36,173 nt of DNA from Prochlorococcus sp. AG-409-A10 (GTDB lineage: Bacteria; Cyanobacteriota; Cyanobacteriia; PCC-6307; Cyanobiaceae): the NCBI GenBank assembly GCA_003216175.1, contig QCJG01000013.1:1-36173 (forward strand). Direction: 5' to 3'. The notes below the pieces were generated by a model. That model had not been told where the DNA came from. It saw only the letters and a program-made list of their open reading frames with translations, and ran no database searches. Made by a program: the position numbers and the translations under genes. This document shows, piece by piece, positions 18,234 to 29,205 of the stretch. Position 1 is the stretch's first letter, and each line of letters opens with the position of its first letter.

Positions 18234-20030
18234 TTGGCAATTTCCTTAGCACGTTACAATTTTTTTATTAGCTTAGAGCTCCTCAAAACTCTAGTAGCAA
18301 AGGGAGTGAAATATTTTGTCCTTTGCCCTGGTAGCAGATCAGGCCCTCTTGCATTAGCAGCAGCAAGTCTCTCAAGAAGAAATGAATTAACTCTAATAAC
18401 ATCAATTGATGAAAGGTCAGCTGCATTCCTTGCTTTGGGAATAAGTGCAGCTAGCGGACAAGTAAGTTGTGTCATTACAACTTCTGGAAGTGCTGTCGCA
18501 AATCTATTGCCTGCGGCTGTTGAAGCAGATAGATCATGTCACCCGCTCTTGTTTTTGACTGCAGATCGACCTTTGCGATTAAAAGAATGTGGGGCGAATC
18601 AAGCTGTTAATCAACAGGATTTTCTCAAGTCTGTTTGTAGGCATTTTGATGAATCTCCAAAAGAAGGAATTCATTTGATTTCTAAAGAGAGACTGACATC
18701 TTTAGTGGAAAAATCATTCGAAATGGCCTCTAACATTCCTGGTCCAGTTCATGTGAACCTTCCTTATGAAGAGCCTTTGCATCCTTGCGTAATTGACCAG
18801 AAAAAAGTTCTTGATGGATGGGGCTTTGAAGAGTTTTTAAAGGGTAAAACTACTTCAACTGAAACAAAGGTAATAACAGATTTTCCATCTTTTCAACTGC
18901 CAAAGTTAGATCCATTCTCTTTGGGAATAATAATTATTGGCCCGTGGAGAGGTAAAGCAAAACAACTTGTTTCTTTTAGGGAGGCATTAAATAAATGGCA
19001 CAAATTAACTGGATGGCCAATTCTGGCTGATCCACTCTCTGGAGTTGAAAATGATCAAGAAGGTTTAATAAATCACTGGAATCTTTTATTCTCAATTGGT
19101 TTATTTGAAAAAATCAAAGAGATTCAAGTTCTTCGTTTAGGACCACTACCTCCAAGTAGAGAATTACAAATTTGGCTGAAAAAACCTGGGAAAATTCAAT
19201 TACTGATTACTGAGGGAGATCATCGAAATCTTGATCCAATTGGTGGCGCAATTCAATTTAGTGAAGGATTCTCTTTTTGGGTTAATAAATTGCTTGAGAG
19301 TATTCCTAAAAAGCCATCAATTGATAAAAAAAATGTTAGTCAAAAAATGACTAAAGAACTTGAGAATTATGATTTATTTATTGATGATTGGCTTGATAAA
19401 AGGTTATTCAGAAATGGGTTAATTACTGAACCTGCTTTGGCTAGATTACTTCCTCGTTTGTTGCCAACTTCTAGCCCTGTGATGCTTGCTTCGAGTAGTC
19501 CCATAAGAGATTGGTTAAGTTATTCAGGGGAGGGGGCTTTTCTGAGAAGGTGCTTTGGCTTTAGGGGGGCGTCAGGGATTGATGGGACACTCTCAATGGG
19601 TATGGGGTTATCAATAATTATGGGTAGAATGTTATTGATTACAGGTGATTTGGCACTTCTTCATGATACAAATGGTTGGCTATTTTCAAAGGATAAAAAT
19701 ATTAGTCTAATAGTAATTATGATTGATAATGGAGGAGGAGGTATATTTAATCAATTAAATATAGATAGCATTCAGGAAGGAGATTTTGAACAAATTTTTC
19801 TTATGCCTCAAGAAGTTTGTCCTCTTACACTTGCTAGAGCCTATGGATTGAAATATAGGCAAGTTGCTTGCTTGGATGATTTAGAACAAGCAATTGAATG
19901 GAGTTTTTCTTTATCAACAAATGTATTAATAAGAGTTTGTACTAACTCTGTTGAAGATCATACATTGAGAATAAGTTTACGTGATGACCTAAAAAAAACA
20001 TTATCTGAGAATTTATCAAGCTTTGGCTAA
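18234..20030 (+). CDS. menD: SEPHCHC synthase (MenD)
   Basis: Thiamine-diphosphate enzyme that joins isochorismate and 2-oxoglutarate, the first committed step to phylloquinone, the photosystem I A1 cofactor. At 598 aa it is slightly above the usual MenD length. YFVLCPGSRSGPLALAAASL and the next ITSIDERSAAFLALGIS form the N-terminal Glu-containing cofactor region. GFRGASGIDGTLSMGMGLS and ITGDLALLHDTNGW form the diphosphate/Mg site. No upstream ATG fits, so the start is TTG at 18234. menB follows 14 bp later, so these two pathway steps are cotranscribed. Confidence 0.96.
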   Translation: MAISLARYNFFISLELLKTLVAKGVKYFVLCPGSRSGPLALAAASLSRRNELTLITSIDERSAAFLALGISAASGQVSCVITTSGSAVANLLPAAVEADRSCHPLLFLTADRPLRLKECGANQAVNQQDFLKSVCRHFDESPKEGIHLISKERLTSLVEKSFEMASNIPGPVHVNLPYEEPLHPCVIDQKKVLDGWGFEEFLKGKTTSTETKVITDFPSFQLPKLDPFSLGIIIIGPWRGKAKQLVSFREALNKWHKLTGWPILADPLSGVENDQEGLINHWNLLFSIGLFEKIKEIQVLRLGPLPPSRELQIWLKKPGKIQLLITEGDHRNLDPIGGAIQFSEGFSFWVNKLLESIPKKPSIDKKNVSQKMTKELENYDLFIDDWLDKRLFRNGLITEPALARLLPRLLPTSSPVMLASSSPIRDWLSYSGEGAFLRRCFGFRGASGIDGTLSMGMGLSIIMGRMLLITGDLALLHDTNGWLFSKDKNISLIVIMIDNGGGGIFNQLNIDSIQEGDFEQIFLMPQEVCPLTLARAYGLKYRQVACLDDLEQAIEWSFSLSTNVLIRVCTNSVEDHTLRISLRDDLKKTLSENLSSFG

Positions 20031-20044
20031 ATTTAATTTAAACA

Positions 20045-20938
20045 ATGACTTTAAAACCTGTCCCCCCTAAAAATATCTCTAGAAGAGTTCTCCCGGGGGA
20101 AATTATTACCTCATGGATCGCTGTTGGAAAATATAAAGATATCCTGCTTGACATAAGTCCAGAAGGAATTGCTCGTGTTGCGATAAATCGACCTGAGAAA
20201 AGAAATGCTTTTCGACCTCAAACAATTTCAGAACTTTGTGATGCATTTATCAGAGTGAGAGAGGATCCGAAAATTGGAGTAGTTTTATTTACAGGGGTAG
20301 GACCTTCTAAAGATGGAAAGTTCTCTTTCTGTTCTGGCGGAGATCAGGCGATACGTGGGAGTGGAGGATACCTTGGTGATGATGGAATCCCGCGTTTAAA
20401 TGTTCTTGATTTGCAACGTATAATTAGGAGCCTTCCTAAAGTAGTTATTGCGCTTATTCCAGGTTTTGCAATCGGGGGAGGACATGTTTTACATTTAATT
20501 TGTGATTTGAGTTTGGCTGCAGATAATGCTATTTTCGGCCAAACAGGACCTAAAGTTGGTAGCTTTGATGCAGGGTTTGGTTCAAGTTATTTAGCAAGGG
20601 TTGTAGGTCAAAAGAAGGCCAGAGAAATTTGGTTCTTATGCAGGAAATATGGAGCGAAGGAAGCATTGGATATGGGGCTAATAAATGCCATCTCACCAAT
20701 TGATTTACTCGAGTCAGAAGGTGTTAAATGGGCGAGGGAAATACTTCAAAACAGTCCAACAGCTATAAAGTGTTTGAAATTTTCTTTTAATGCTGATACA
20801 GATGGATTAGCAGGTATCCAAGAGCTTGCTGGCCAGGCAACACATCTTTTTTATACGACTGATGAGTCAAAGGAGGGAAGAAATGCTTTCATGGAGAAAA
20901 GGGATCCTGATTTCTCTGAATCAAAATGGCTTCCATGA
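20045..20938 (+). CDS. menB: 1,4-dihydroxy-2-naphthoyl-CoA synthase
   Basis: Crotonase-fold enzyme that cyclises o-succinylbenzoyl-CoA to DHNA-CoA in phylloquinone synthesis, in the cytoplasm. At 297 aa the length is typical. Family blocks are [34 protein letters not shown] (oxyanion hole and flexible loop), [20 protein letters not shown], and [20 protein letters not shown], which carries the conserved catalytic Asp/Tyr region. The C-terminal [18 protein letters not shown] segment is complete. It stands between menD and glgA (48-bp gap). The remaining genes of the pathway (menA, C, E, F) are not in the window. Confidence 0.97.
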   Translation: MTLKPVPPKNISRRVLPGEIITSWIAVGKYKDILLDISPEGIARVAINRPEKRNAFRPQTISELCDAFIRVREDPKIGVVLFTGVGPSKDGKFSFCSGGDQAIRGSGGYLGDDGIPRLNVLDLQRIIRSLPKVVIALIPGFAIGGGHVLHLICDLSLAADNAIFGQTGPKVGSFDAGFGSSYLARVVGQKKAREIWFLCRKYGAKEALDMGLINAISPIDLLESEGVKWAREILQNSPTAIKCLKFSFNADTDGLAGIQELAGQATHLFYTTDESKEGRNAFMEKRDPDFSESKWLP

Positions 20939-20986
20939 TTTTATTTGGTTTATCCAAAAAATAAATCTTTCTTTTTCATGATTTAA

Positions 20987-22450
20987 ATGCGAATACTTTT
21001 TGCTGCTGCTGAATGCGCCCCAATGATAAAGGTTGGAGGTATGGGTGATGTTGTTGGTTCATTACCTCCTGCGCTTAAAAAACTTGGACATGACGTACGA
21101 TTAATAATTCCAGGGTATGGAAAATTATGGACGTTGATGGATATTGCACCTGAACCTATCTTTCGAGCCAACACAATGGGTGTTGACTTCGCTGTTTTTG
21201 AAACAAGGCATCCCTCTAATGGGTTGCCAATTTATTTGGTAGGACATCCATGTTTTGATTCTGAGCGTGTTTATGGAGGAGAAGATGAAGATTGGAGATT
21301 TACTTTTTTTGCTAGTGCAGTTTCTGAATTTGCATGGAATTCATGGAAACCACAAGTCCTCCATTGTCATGATTGGCATACTGGAATGATCCCAGTTTGG
21401 ATGCATCAAGACCCTGAAATCAGTACGGTATTTACTATTCATAATCTCAAGTATCAAGGCCCATGGAGATGGAAGCTTGATCAAATAACCTGGTGCCCCT
21501 GGTATATGCATGGTGATCACACCATGGCATCAGCAATGTTGTATGCCGATAGAGTGAATGCAGTATCTCCAACTTATTCAAGGGAAATTCGAACATCTGA
21601 ATATGGAGAAAAATTAGAGGGACTTTTAAATTATATTTCTGGGAAATTACGAGGAATATTAAATGGAGTTGATCTCGATGAGTGGAACCCAGCAACGGAT
21701 AATTCATTGCCAGCTAAATTTAGCCTAGATAATATTTCTGGTAGAGCAATTAATAAAAGAGTCCTGCAAGAAAGAATGGGACTTGAAGTGAATCCAGATA
21801 AATATCTAATGGGAATGGTTGGTAGGCTTGTTGACCAAAAAGGTATTGATCTTTTACTGCAAGTAGCGAATAGGCTTCTTTCTTATACTGATTCTCAAGT
21901 CGTTGTCCTTGGGACGGGTGATCGCTATTTAGAGTCATCTTTGTGGCAACTTGCGATTGAGTATCCTGGTCGTTTTTCTGTTTTTCTTACTTACGATGAT
22001 GCATTATCTAGGCTCATTTATGGAGGCGCTGATGCATTCCTAATGCCTAGTCGATTTGAGCCATGTGGTATCAGTCAATTGTTAGCTATGCGTTATGGTG
22101 CTATTCCGATCGTTAGAAAAGTAGGCGGTTTAGTGGATACGGTAGAACCTTATAACCCCATGAATGAAACAGGTTCCGGATTTTGCTTTGATCGGTATGA
22201 ACCAATTGACTTTTATACAGCATTAGTTCGTTCTTGGGAAGCATATAGACATCAAAAAAGTTGGAAGGAGTTGCAATTAAGAGCAATGTCAAATAAATAT
22301 AGTTGGGATAGATCCGCGAAGGAATATGAATTAATGTATAAAGACGTTTGTGGAATTAAGGAGCCTTCTCCTGATGCGGCAGAGGTTGAAAAGTTTTCTT
22401 ACGGCCAAGAAGCAGATCCTTCAAGGAAAGGCAAAAAAATAAAATTATAG
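20987..22450 (+). CDS. glgA: Glycogen synthase (ADP-glucose type)
   Basis: GT5 glycosyltransferase that extends glycogen from ADP-glucose, a major carbon store used at night. The 487 residues begin [20 protein letters not shown], with the K15-V-G-G18 ADP-glucose motif. The C-terminal GT-B half has [18 protein letters not shown] and [20 protein letters not shown], which holds the conserved donor-site Glu, followed by [11 protein letters not shown]. Both Rossmann domains are intact. A Lys/Gly-rich tail (SRKGKKIKL) follows the normal end. The gap to murF is 45 bp. Confidence 0.97.
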   Translation: MRILFAAAECAPMIKVGGMGDVVGSLPPALKKLGHDVRLIIPGYGKLWTLMDIAPEPIFRANTMGVDFAVFETRHPSNGLPIYLVGHPCFDSERVYGGEDEDWRFTFFASAVSEFAWNSWKPQVLHCHDWHTGMIPVWMHQDPEISTVFTIHNLKYQGPWRWKLDQITWCPWYMHGDHTMASAMLYADRVNAVSPTYSREIRTSEYGEKLEGLLNYISGKLRGILNGVDLDEWNPATDNSLPAKFSLDNISGRAINKRVLQERMGLEVNPDKYLMGMVGRLVDQKGIDLLLQVANRLLSYTDSQVVVLGTGDRYLESSLWQLAIEYPGRFSVFLTYDDALSRLIYGGADAFLMPSRFEPCGISQLLAMRYGAIPIVRKVGGLVDTVEPYNPMNETGSGFCFDRYEPIDFYTALVRSWEAYRHQKSWKELQLRAMSNKYSWDRSAKEYELMYKDVCGIKEPSPDAAEVEKFSYGQEADPSRKGKKIKL

Positions 22451-22495
22451 GATTTTTGAGTATTTAGATTATTTTGCTTCTATTCAAATATTTGT

Positions 22496-23893
22496 ATGGA
22501 TATTACTTTTAAGGACTTAATTGAACTGTGGGGGAAGCCAGATAATCAAAAGGAAATAGATATTAATTTACCTATTGGTCGTATATCTACTGATTCGAGG
22601 ACAATTGAAAAGGGTGATTTCTTTGTCCCTTTGGTAGGTAATAAATTTGATGGTCATGATTACTTAGATATGGCTTTTGATCTTGGTGTACAGGCAGCAG
22701 TAGTTTCTGAAAAATATAATGGTTTCGTACCAACTGACCTTCCTCACTGGTTGGTTCCAGATACTCTGTACGCCTATCAACAGATCGCATTGCTTCACCG
22801 AAGAAATTTAAATCTTCCTGTAGTTGCTGTCACTGGCTCTGTTGGTAAAACAACTACAAGAGAATTGATTCGAGCAATATTGTCTCCTCTTGGCGAAATT
22901 GTCTCTAGCAGAGGGAATGAAAATAATGATGTCGGTGTTCCAAAAACTCTGCTTAGAGGGTCGGAAACAGATGCTGCATTTGTTCTTGAAATGGGTATGC
23001 GTGGTTTGGGTCAAATTGCACGTCTCTCTCGAGTCGCTGAACCTGATATCGCTGTAATTACAAATGTGGGACAAGCTCATATAGGCATTCTTGGTAGTAG
23101 AGAAAATATTGCAAAAGCCAAGTCTGAAATTACCTCAAGTCTAAGGCCTGATGGTGTTGTGATTATTCCTTTTGGCGACTACCTCTTAGAAAAAGCTCTG
23201 TTAGAAAAATGGTCTGGACGTATTGTTCGAGTAGAGATAGAGGGCTTTTCGCTGAATTGGTTAGATTGTAATAATGAGTATTTTGCTTTTAAAGATATTG
23301 AATCAGATTATATTTCTAAAATTGACATGCAAAATAATTTCATTTTTTTTGAGGGAAGAAAATTTAAATTGCCCCTTGAAGGAAGACATAATGCTATGAA
23401 CTTTCTTCTGGCATTAACTGTCGCAACAGAATTAGGCATATCAATAAAGAATCTTGATGAATTAAAAATAAATATGCCAATGGGAAGAAATAGATTGGTT
23501 GATTGTGGACAATATTTAGTTTTAGATGAGACATACAATGCATCTCCTGAATCTGTTATTGCATCTCTAGAATTATTGGTAAGCAAGCCTGGCAGACATT
23601 TTGCAGTTTTAGGTACGATGCTTGAGTTGGGCTCTGAGAGCATTTTACTTCATCAGAAAGTTCTTAAAAAAGCCATTGAATTAGGTCTTACTGGTATTGT
23701 TTTCGTCTCTTGTGGCGAGGAATTTAATATCATAAAAAAGACAATCAAAGAATTACCAAATCATGATGTAGTAAGTACCCCAAAAGATGCCGCTATGTCA
23801 CTATTATCATGGCTTTCGCCGGGAGACAATATTTTAATTAAAGGTAGTCGTAAGTTGAAATTAGAAAAAGTATTACCTTATTTACAGAAATAA
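22496..23893 (+). CDS. murF: UDP-MurNAc-tripeptide D-alanyl-D-alanine ligase
   Basis: Final cytoplasmic Mur ligase, adding D-Ala-D-Ala to the UDP-MurNAc tripeptide. At 465 aa it has normal length. The N-terminal domain recognises the substrate (ISTDSRTIEKGDFFVPLVG). The ATP loop GSVGKTT is at 114-120. ENNDVGVPKTLL, LEMGMRGLGQIARLSRVAEP and the C-terminal LDETYNASPESVIASLELL are MurF-specific. It is convergent with glmU across 14 bp and no terminator hairpin is visible between them. Confidence 0.97.
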   Translation: MDITFKDLIELWGKPDNQKEIDINLPIGRISTDSRTIEKGDFFVPLVGNKFDGHDYLDMAFDLGVQAAVVSEKYNGFVPTDLPHWLVPDTLYAYQQIALLHRRNLNLPVVAVTGSVGKTTTRELIRAILSPLGEIVSSRGNENNDVGVPKTLLRGSETDAAFVLEMGMRGLGQIARLSRVAEPDIAVITNVGQAHIGILGSRENIAKAKSEITSSLRPDGVVIIPFGDYLLEKALLEKWSGRIVRVEIEGFSLNWLDCNNEYFAFKDIESDYISKIDMQNNFIFFEGRKFKLPLEGRHNAMNFLLALTVATELGISIKNLDELKINMPMGRNRLVDCGQYLVLDETYNASPESVIASLELLVSKPGRHFAVLGTMLELGSESILLHQKVLKKAIELGLTGIVFVSCGEEFNIIKKTIKELPNHDVVSTPKDAAMSLLSWLSPGDNILIKGSRKLKLEKVLPYLQK

Positions 23894-23907
23894 CTTCGCC
23901 GTTGTAG

Positions 23908-25248
23908 TTAATCAGCCTTAGTTCTAACAATTGCTTTTGATCTTTCAACTACTAAACTTTTATTAGGAATATCTTTACTTATTGTTGAGCCTGCACCAAT
24001 GGTTACATGTGCCCCAATCTTGATGGGTGCAACAAGTACTGAATTCGCACCGGTTTTTGAATAATCATCAATAATTGTTCTATGTTTATTTTTACCATCA
24101 AAATTAGCTGTGATAGTACCTGCTCCAATATTAATATTTTTTCCTAGAGTTGAATCACCTACATAGCTTAAATGATTGATTTTTGTTCCTTCACCAATAC
24201 AACTTTTTTTAATTTCTACAAAGTTTCCTATTTTAGAATTTTGTCTTATGTTTGATTCCGGTCTTATGTGGGCGAATGGACCAATTGATGTATTATTCCC
24301 AATCGTTGCCTCATTGATGAATGAATGAATGACTAATACATTTTCTGCAAGAGTTGAATTTGTTATGACACTACCTGGCCCTAAATGACATCCATTGCCA
24401 ATGCTGCATTTACCGCGAAGATGAGTTTGTGGCTCAATTATTACGTCTGTACCAAAGTTTGAATCCTCACTTAGAGAGCAACTAATAGGATCAACAAAAG
24501 AAACTCCCTTGCTCATCCATAAGGATTTCAGCTCTTCTTGGATGTAATGTTCGCATTCAGATAGTTGAACTCTATCATTAATGCCTTTAATCTCAAATGT
24601 ATTATCTACCTCAAAATGCAATGCTTTTTTGAGTAAACTTATAGTATCTGTTAAATAAATTTCATTTTGACTATTTTGGTTAGATAATAAGTTTAAAACA
24701 TCTGATAGTTGTTGCCAATTGAAACAATATATACCTGCATTTATTAATTTATTTTTTCGCTGTTCATTAGTGCAATCTTTCTCTTCGATGATTTTTTTTA
24801 CTAGTCCCGACTCATCTGTAAATACTCGCCCATATCCTGTTGGAGAGTCTAACCTTGCAGATAAAAAAGTTACACTTGCGTTGGATTCTTTATGAAATTT
24901 TAAAAGTGAACTTAGAGTTTCCTCTTTTAGCAGTGGTACATCTCCATTTAATACTAAAAGTTCTCCATTAAATCCTTTTAATCTAGGACTTAATTGCTGA
25001 ATCGCATGTCCTGTCCCATTTTGAGGTTGTTGAAGAACAAAATTCAAGTCTTTATGATGTTTTAGAGAGTCTTCTACTAAATTAGCTTGATGTCCTGTAA
25101 CTATTAATTTACGGTTTGGCTTGAGCCCATGAGTACAAGACAAAACCCTATCAATAAGTGATTTCCCTGCCAAAGGGTGAAGAACCTTAGGCAGCTTGCT
25201 TTTCATTCGCGTACCTTTTCCAGCCGCTAAAATTGCGATGGCAAGCAT
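23908..25248 (-). CDS. glmU: Bifunctional GlmU: UDP-GlcNAc pyrophosphorylase / GlcN-1-P acetyltransferase
   Basis: Makes UDP-N-acetylglucosamine, the entry precursor for peptidoglycan and lipopolysaccharide. The N-terminal uridylyltransferase half begins [20 protein letters not shown], with [13 protein letters not shown] (UTP site) and VLNGDVPLL. The C-terminal half is a left-handed beta-helix of hexapeptide repeats. [20 protein letters not shown] contains the expected catalytic His, and [17 protein letters not shown] and [13 protein letters not shown] follow. At 446 aa both activities appear intact. It is last in the minus-strand run ubiD-aroA-methyltransferase-glmU. Confidence 0.97.
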   Translation of the reverse strand: MLAIAILAAGKGTRMKSKLPKVLHPLAGKSLIDRVLSCTHGLKPNRKLIVTGHQANLVEDSLKHHKDLNFVLQQPQNGTGHAIQQLSPRLKGFNGELLVLNGDVPLLKEETLSSLLKFHKESNASVTFLSARLDSPTGYGRVFTDESGLVKKIIEEKDCTNEQRKNKLINAGIYCFNWQQLSDVLNLLSNQNSQNEIYLTDTISLLKKALHFEVDNTFEIKGINDRVQLSECEHYIQEELKSLWMSKGVSFVDPISCSLSEDSNFGTDVIIEPQTHLRGKCSIGNGCHLGPGSVITNSTLAENVLVIHSFINEATIGNNTSIGPFAHIRPESNIRQNSKIGNFVEIKKSCIGEGTKINHLSYVGDSTLGKNINIGAGTITANFDGKNKHRTIIDDYSKTGANSVLVAPIKIGAHVTIGAGSTISKDIPNKSLVVERSKAIVRTKAD

Positions 25249-25279
25249 TAGAGTACTTTTTTGAAGAAATCTAATTGCT

Positions 25280-26182
25280 TTATTGCTTTTGCGCAGTATT
25301 CCATCGTTTTCTCCATGATGAAGTGTTTATTAATTGACTTTTAGATTGCTCTAATTTTCTTTTTGAAATAATTTCTTTAGAGTTTCCTTTCCCTGTTGGA
25401 TCCCTGTAAGGAATAGATGAACGCGTAGCAAGGTGTTCTTCTTCTCTGGTGCTTAAGTTTTTAAACTGAAAATTATTTGAAATGAAAGGTCGCTCCATTC
25501 TCTTCTTCATGGCAACTGTTCCTGCACTCCATTTGTTTTTGTCATCGATTGAGGGAACTATTGAATAGATCTTTAAACCAGCTCTTATAAAACTCGCTCT
25601 GATTGAGGCAGCAGTTGAATAAGTAATCAAACGGCCTTCGAAAGACAGCCTTTTGGTTAATAAAGAGATGAATTCTTCGCTCCATAGTTCTGGACACTTT
25701 TGTGGAGAAAAAGGATCAAGAAGAATTAAATCAAAGCTTAGAGAATCTTGTATTTCGTGTATTTTTTGTCTTGCATCTCCCCAGTGAATAGTTCCTTCGT
25801 TAAAACCTTCAGACCATTTCCCTGATTTGTTTAAACAATTAAAAAAATGCAATACGTTTGGAGACCAAATTCTCTTGAATGTTTTTTCATTAAGAGCAAT
25901 CTTAAGAGGCCTTTGATCAATCTCAAGCCCATGCCATTCAATTTTTATATTGCTTTGAATTAACTTTTCGAGAATACATCCTGTGTTATACCCTAATCCC
26001 ATACAAATATCTAAAATAACTATTTTTTCAGTGTTAGCAAATTGTTCTAATTGAGCAGGTAAGAGATATTTAGTCGTTGATTCTCTAAGTGCTCCGTCCT
26101 GATCATGGAATCCTTCTTCATAGCACAAGCTATAGAGGCTTAAACTCCCATCTTTTGTCGTATGTTTTTTTAAATCATCCAA
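25280..26182 (-). CDS. MnmC-like SAM-dependent methyltransferase (stand-alone)
   Basis: Class I methyltransferase of the Methyltransf_30/MnmC N-terminal type, 300 aa. [17 protein letters not shown] is the SAM loop. [17 protein letters not shown] is motif II. INTGFINEG-like [15 protein letters not shown] leads to [20 protein letters not shown], which is very like the catalytic DxFxPxKNPELW block of Mnm[21 protein letters not shown] follows. In E. coli the homologous domain methylates nm5U34 of tRNA and is fused to an FAD oxidase; that second domain is absent here. The start is TTG at 26182; no in-frame ATG precedes it. It sits 12 bp after aroA. Whether it acts on tRNA in this organism is inference. 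Confidence 0.85.
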   Translation of the reverse strand: MDDLKKHTTKDGSLSLYSLCYEEGFHDQDGALRESTTKYLLPAQLEQFANTEKIVILDICMGLGYNTGCILEKLIQSNIKIEWHGLEIDQRPLKIALNEKTFKRIWSPNVLHFFNCLNKSGKWSEGFNEGTIHWGDARQKIHEIQDSLSFDLILLDPFSPQKCPELWSEEFISLLTKRLSFEGRLITYSTAASIRASFIRAGLKIYSIVPSIDDKNKWSAGTVAMKKRMERPFISNNFQFKNLSTREEEHLATRSSIPYRDPTGKGNSKEIISKRKLEQSKSQLINTSSWRKRWNTAQKQ

Positions 26183-26194
26183 TCTTAAGAAAAA

Positions 26195-27538
26195 CTAACT
26201 GATTTGTCGAAGTCTCATAAGATCACTCCAGAAATCAGGGTATGAGATTGCTGCAGCTTCGCTACGCCTTAATGTTGAATTAGAATTAGCCATTATTGAT
26301 GCAATAGCTAAACTCATGGCTATACGGTGATCATCTTCGCTATCAAGCTCGCATCCTTTTAAATTATTTCCTCCATAGATAGTTAGACCATCTTGATGTT
26401 CATCTACTTTGGCTCCCATCCTTTTTAATTGCCGTGCCATTACAGCTAATCGATCAGTTTCTTTTACTCTCAATTCACTTGCTCCTTTTATTTGACTGAT
26501 ACCATTACAAAAACATGCTGCTACAGATAATATAGGTATTTCGTCTACAAGCCGAGGCATTATCTCACCATCAATTTTGAATGGTTTCAAGCTTTCGTTG
26601 TAGAAAACTTTAATGTCACCGACAGGCTCACCGGCCACATCTCTTTTGTTTATTACATTGATATTTGCCTCCATTACTTCTAATACGTCAAGTATTCCAG
26701 TTCTTGTTGGATTTAAACCGACATTTTCTACAACCAATTCTGACCCGGGTATGATGCTACCTGCAACGAGCCAAAATGCAGCAGAACTAATATCACCCGG
26801 AACAATAATTGATTGACCTTTTAGCTCTTTGCCCGGGGATACAGTTATATGTCTACCCATTTCACCACCAACTTCTAGATTAGCCCCGAAGGCTTTTAAC
26901 ATTCTCTCGCTATGATCTCTTGATCTGGCCGGTTCGATAACAGTCGTTGAGCCCTCTGCATTAAGTGCAGCTAGTAGGATCGCAGATTTTATCTGAGCAC
27001 TTGCTACTGGAGTGCCAATTACGGCACCTCTTAATTTGTTCCCAATAATCGATAGAGGAGCTAAGTCTCCATCGCATCTTCCAGAAACTTTAGCCCCCAT
27101 CATTTTTAACGGCTGTCCTACTCTTTTCATTGGCCTGTTTCGGAGTGATTTATCTCCTGTAAGGATGAAATGATGATCTTCTTGACCGGCCAATAACCCC
27201 ATTATTAATCTCATAGTTGTTCCTGAATTTCCGCAGTTCAAAATATCTTCAGGCTCTTGGAGGCCATTTAATCCAACGCCTTCAATTTCAACAATGTCTC
27301 CTTTTTTAATTGGACTAATCTTTACGCCCATTGATCTAAGGCATTCAGCAGTACTTAATGGATCTTCAGCAGGTAAAAGGCCCTCAATTATTGTTTTTCC
27401 CTTAGCGATAGCCCCAAAAAGTAGTGCGCGGTGGGAGATTGATTTGTCTCCTGGTACTTTGACTTTTCCACAGAGCTCCCCTCCTTTTTGAAGGTCTCTT
27501 AAAGACTGATCTTTAGTGGGAACTTTCAATGAAAACAA
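26195..27538 (-). CDS. aroA: 3-phosphoshikimate 1-carboxyvinyltransferase (EPSP synthase)
   Basis: Shikimate-pathway enzyme joining shikimate-3-phosphate and phosphoenolpyruvate. [20 protein letters not shown] carries the catalytic Lys. [53 protein letters not shown] and [20 protein letters not shown] are all present. It looks like a class II EPSP synthase because the loop near position 100 reads [10 protein letters not shown] and the second motif is SAQIKSA; glyphosate response cannot be told here. The start is TTG at 27538, since no ATG lies between it and the upstream stop; TTG at residue 4 is an alternative. It is 43 bp downstream of ubiD. Confidence 0.96.
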   Translation of the reverse strand: MFSLKVPTKDQSLRDLQKGGELCGKVKVPGDKSISHRALLFGAIAKGKTIIEGLLPAEDPLSTAECLRSMGVKISPIKKGDIVEIEGVGLNGLQEPEDILNCGNSGTTMRLIMGLLAGQEDHHFILTGDKSLRNRPMKRVGQPLKMMGAKVSGRCDGDLAPLSIIGNKLRGAVIGTPVASAQIKSAILLAALNAEGSTTVIEPARSRDHSERMLKAFGANLEVGGEMGRHITVSPGKELKGQSIIVPGDISSAAFWLVAGSIIPGSELVVENVGLNPTRTGILDVLEVMEANINVINKRDVAGEPVGDIKVFYNESLKPFKIDGEIMPRLVDEIPILSVAACFCNGISQIKGASELRVKETDRLAVMARQLKRMGAKVDEHQDGLTIYGGNNLKGCELDSEDDHRIAMSLAIASIMANSNSTLRRSEAAAISYPDFWSDLMRLRQIS

Positions 27539-27581
27539 TATATTTTTTATATTTTATTTATCGATAAGCTTTATTACTGAT

Positions 27582-29159
27582 TTATGAATTGTTTATTTGT
27601 TTTTGACGCATAAGTTCATCGATAACATAACCAAATAATTCTGGACTTGGTTGCTTGTTTTCCAGGTCCGATAATCCTAGTTCTTCCCATCTTTCGTCTA
27701 CTTTGTCTTCAAGTTCCTTAGGTCTTGTTAATGGCTTTCCCCAATCATGATTTTTTTCCGGACCAATTTTTGTTGTTGCATCTATAGCCAATCTCCCCCC
27801 TAACCCTATATTTTCACTAGAGAAGTCAAGGGTATCAAAAGGAGTATTTTCTAATATAAATAAATCTCTTTGAGGATCAACTTGACTAGATAAAACCCAA
27901 ACTACCTGTCTAGGATCTCTTACATTAATTGTGGAGTCGACGACGACAACAAATTTTGTGTAGGTAAATTGGGGTAAAGCACTCCAAAAAGCCATTGCAG
28001 CTCTTTTCGCTTGACCTGGATATGCTTTGTCAATGGATATGACTGCTAACTTATAACTCAATGCTTCCATTGGAAGGAAAAAATCAATAATTTCTGGTAT
28101 TTGTTGTTTAAGTATTGGTGTATAAATTCGATTTAATGCGATGGCCAGCATGGCCTCTTCTTTTGGAGGCCTGCCGCTGAAAGTTGTTAAAAATATTGGT
28201 TTTTTCCTTTGAGTCATACAGTGGAACCTAATTAAAGGTGAGGACTCAGCACCCCCATAGAACCCCATATGGTCTCCAAAAGGGCCATCCATCATCTCTT
28301 CCCCAGGAGATATGGATCCTTCCAGAATAATTTCACTGTGACTAGGCACCTGAAGATCTATGGTTTTACATTTTGTTAGTCGAACACCTTCCCCTGCATA
28401 TAAACCTGCAAAAAGCCATTCGCTGAGCTGTACTGGAATCGGAGTTGCTGCAGCCATGACAAGAAGTGGGTGCACTCCAATTGCAACAGCAACTTCTAAC
28501 TTTTTATTCATTGCAGCTGCTTTGCGAAGATGCCTGGCTCCTCCTCTGACACTTAGCCAGTGGACTGTCATGCACTTGGCAGATTGTCTTTGGAGTCTAT
28601 AAACACCAACATTTGGCACGCCTGTTTCAGGATCTTTCGTTATTACTAAACCTAAAGTGATTGCACCTCCAGCATCCTCTGGCCAGGGACGTATAAGTGG
28701 TAAATGATTAAGATCCAAATCTTTTTCACCAATTACTTTTTGATGGCAAGGTGGTAATAGATCAATATCAGGTCGTGCCTTAAGTAGATCCCAAGCAACT
28801 GAGGCAAAAGCTTTTGTTTCTTTAAATCCTTTTGGAGGCCGTGGTTGCTGAAGAAGGGCTAATTTTTTTCCAAGATCTTCCAATTCTTCTTGTTTCTCTA
28901 AGCCCATACTCCAAACCACACGTTCCATCGTCCCAAGTAAATTGACTGCGACAGGAATTGATGAACCTTTAACATTTTCAAAAAGTAGTGCAGGTCCTCC
29001 CATACCAAGTACTCTGTCACTAATTGCAGCAATTTCTAGGTCACTATCAACCGGACTGCTTATTCTTTTTAATTGACCTTTCTTTTCAAGAAGAGTTAGA
29101 AAATCTCTGATGTCCCGTGTAAGAGGTTCTTGACGAAAGAATTTCATGAAGGTCTGCAC
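27582..29159 (-). CDS. ubiD: UbiD-family decarboxylase
   Basis: Prenylated-FMN dependent (de)carboxylase. In E. coli it acts on 4-hydroxy-3-polyprenylbenzoate; in cyanobacteria it is proposed to serve plastoquinone synthesis. At 525 aa it matches cyanobacterial UbiD. RDFLTLLEKKGQLKRISSPV is the N-terminal family start. SAKCMTVHWLSVRGGARHL and MMDGPFGDHMGFYGGAESSP line the prFMN and active site. The start is GTG at 29159 or ATG at 29147 (M5), the latter giving the usual family start. It is divergent from comB across 46 bp. No UbiX partner that makes prFMN is in this window. Confidence 0.93.
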   Translation of the reverse strand: MQTFMKFFRQEPLTRDIRDFLTLLEKKGQLKRISSPVDSDLEIAAISDRVLGMGGPALLFENVKGSSIPVAVNLLGTMERVVWSMGLEKQEELEDLGKKLALLQQPRPPKGFKETKAFASVAWDLLKARPDIDLLPPCHQKVIGEKDLDLNHLPLIRPWPEDAGGAITLGLVITKDPETGVPNVGVYRLQRQSAKCMTVHWLSVRGGARHLRKAAAMNKKLEVAVAIGVHPLLVMAAATPIPVQLSEWLFAGLYAGEGVRLTKCKTIDLQVPSHSEIILEGSISPGEEMMDGPFGDHMGFYGGAESSPLIRFHCMTQRKKPIFLTTFSGRPPKEEAMLAIALNRIYTPILKQQIPEIIDFFLPMEALSYKLAVISIDKAYPGQAKRAAMAFWSALPQFTYTKFVVVVDSTINVRDPRQVVWVLSSQVDPQRDLFILENTPFDTLDFSSENIGLGGRLAIDATTKIGPEKNHDWGKPLTRPKELEDKVDERWEELGLSDLENKQPSPELFGYVIDELMRQKQINNS

Positions 29160-29205
29160 GATTAACCTATTTATCTAGTTACTGTGACGCAAGTTATCAG
29201 CCTTT

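Noticed and set aside
23308-23643. 111-codon minus-strand open frame inside murF
   Set aside because: It is entirely antisense to conserved MurF sequence and resembles no family; it is a shadow frame.
23894-23907. Possible terminator between convergent murF and glmU
   Set aside because: Fourteen bases (including CTTCGCCG) give no stable stem and no T-tract.
27558-27567. Palindrome TTATCGATAA between ubiD and aroA
   Set aside because: Ten bases with no extension and no promoter match beside it; expected by chance in an AT-rich genome.
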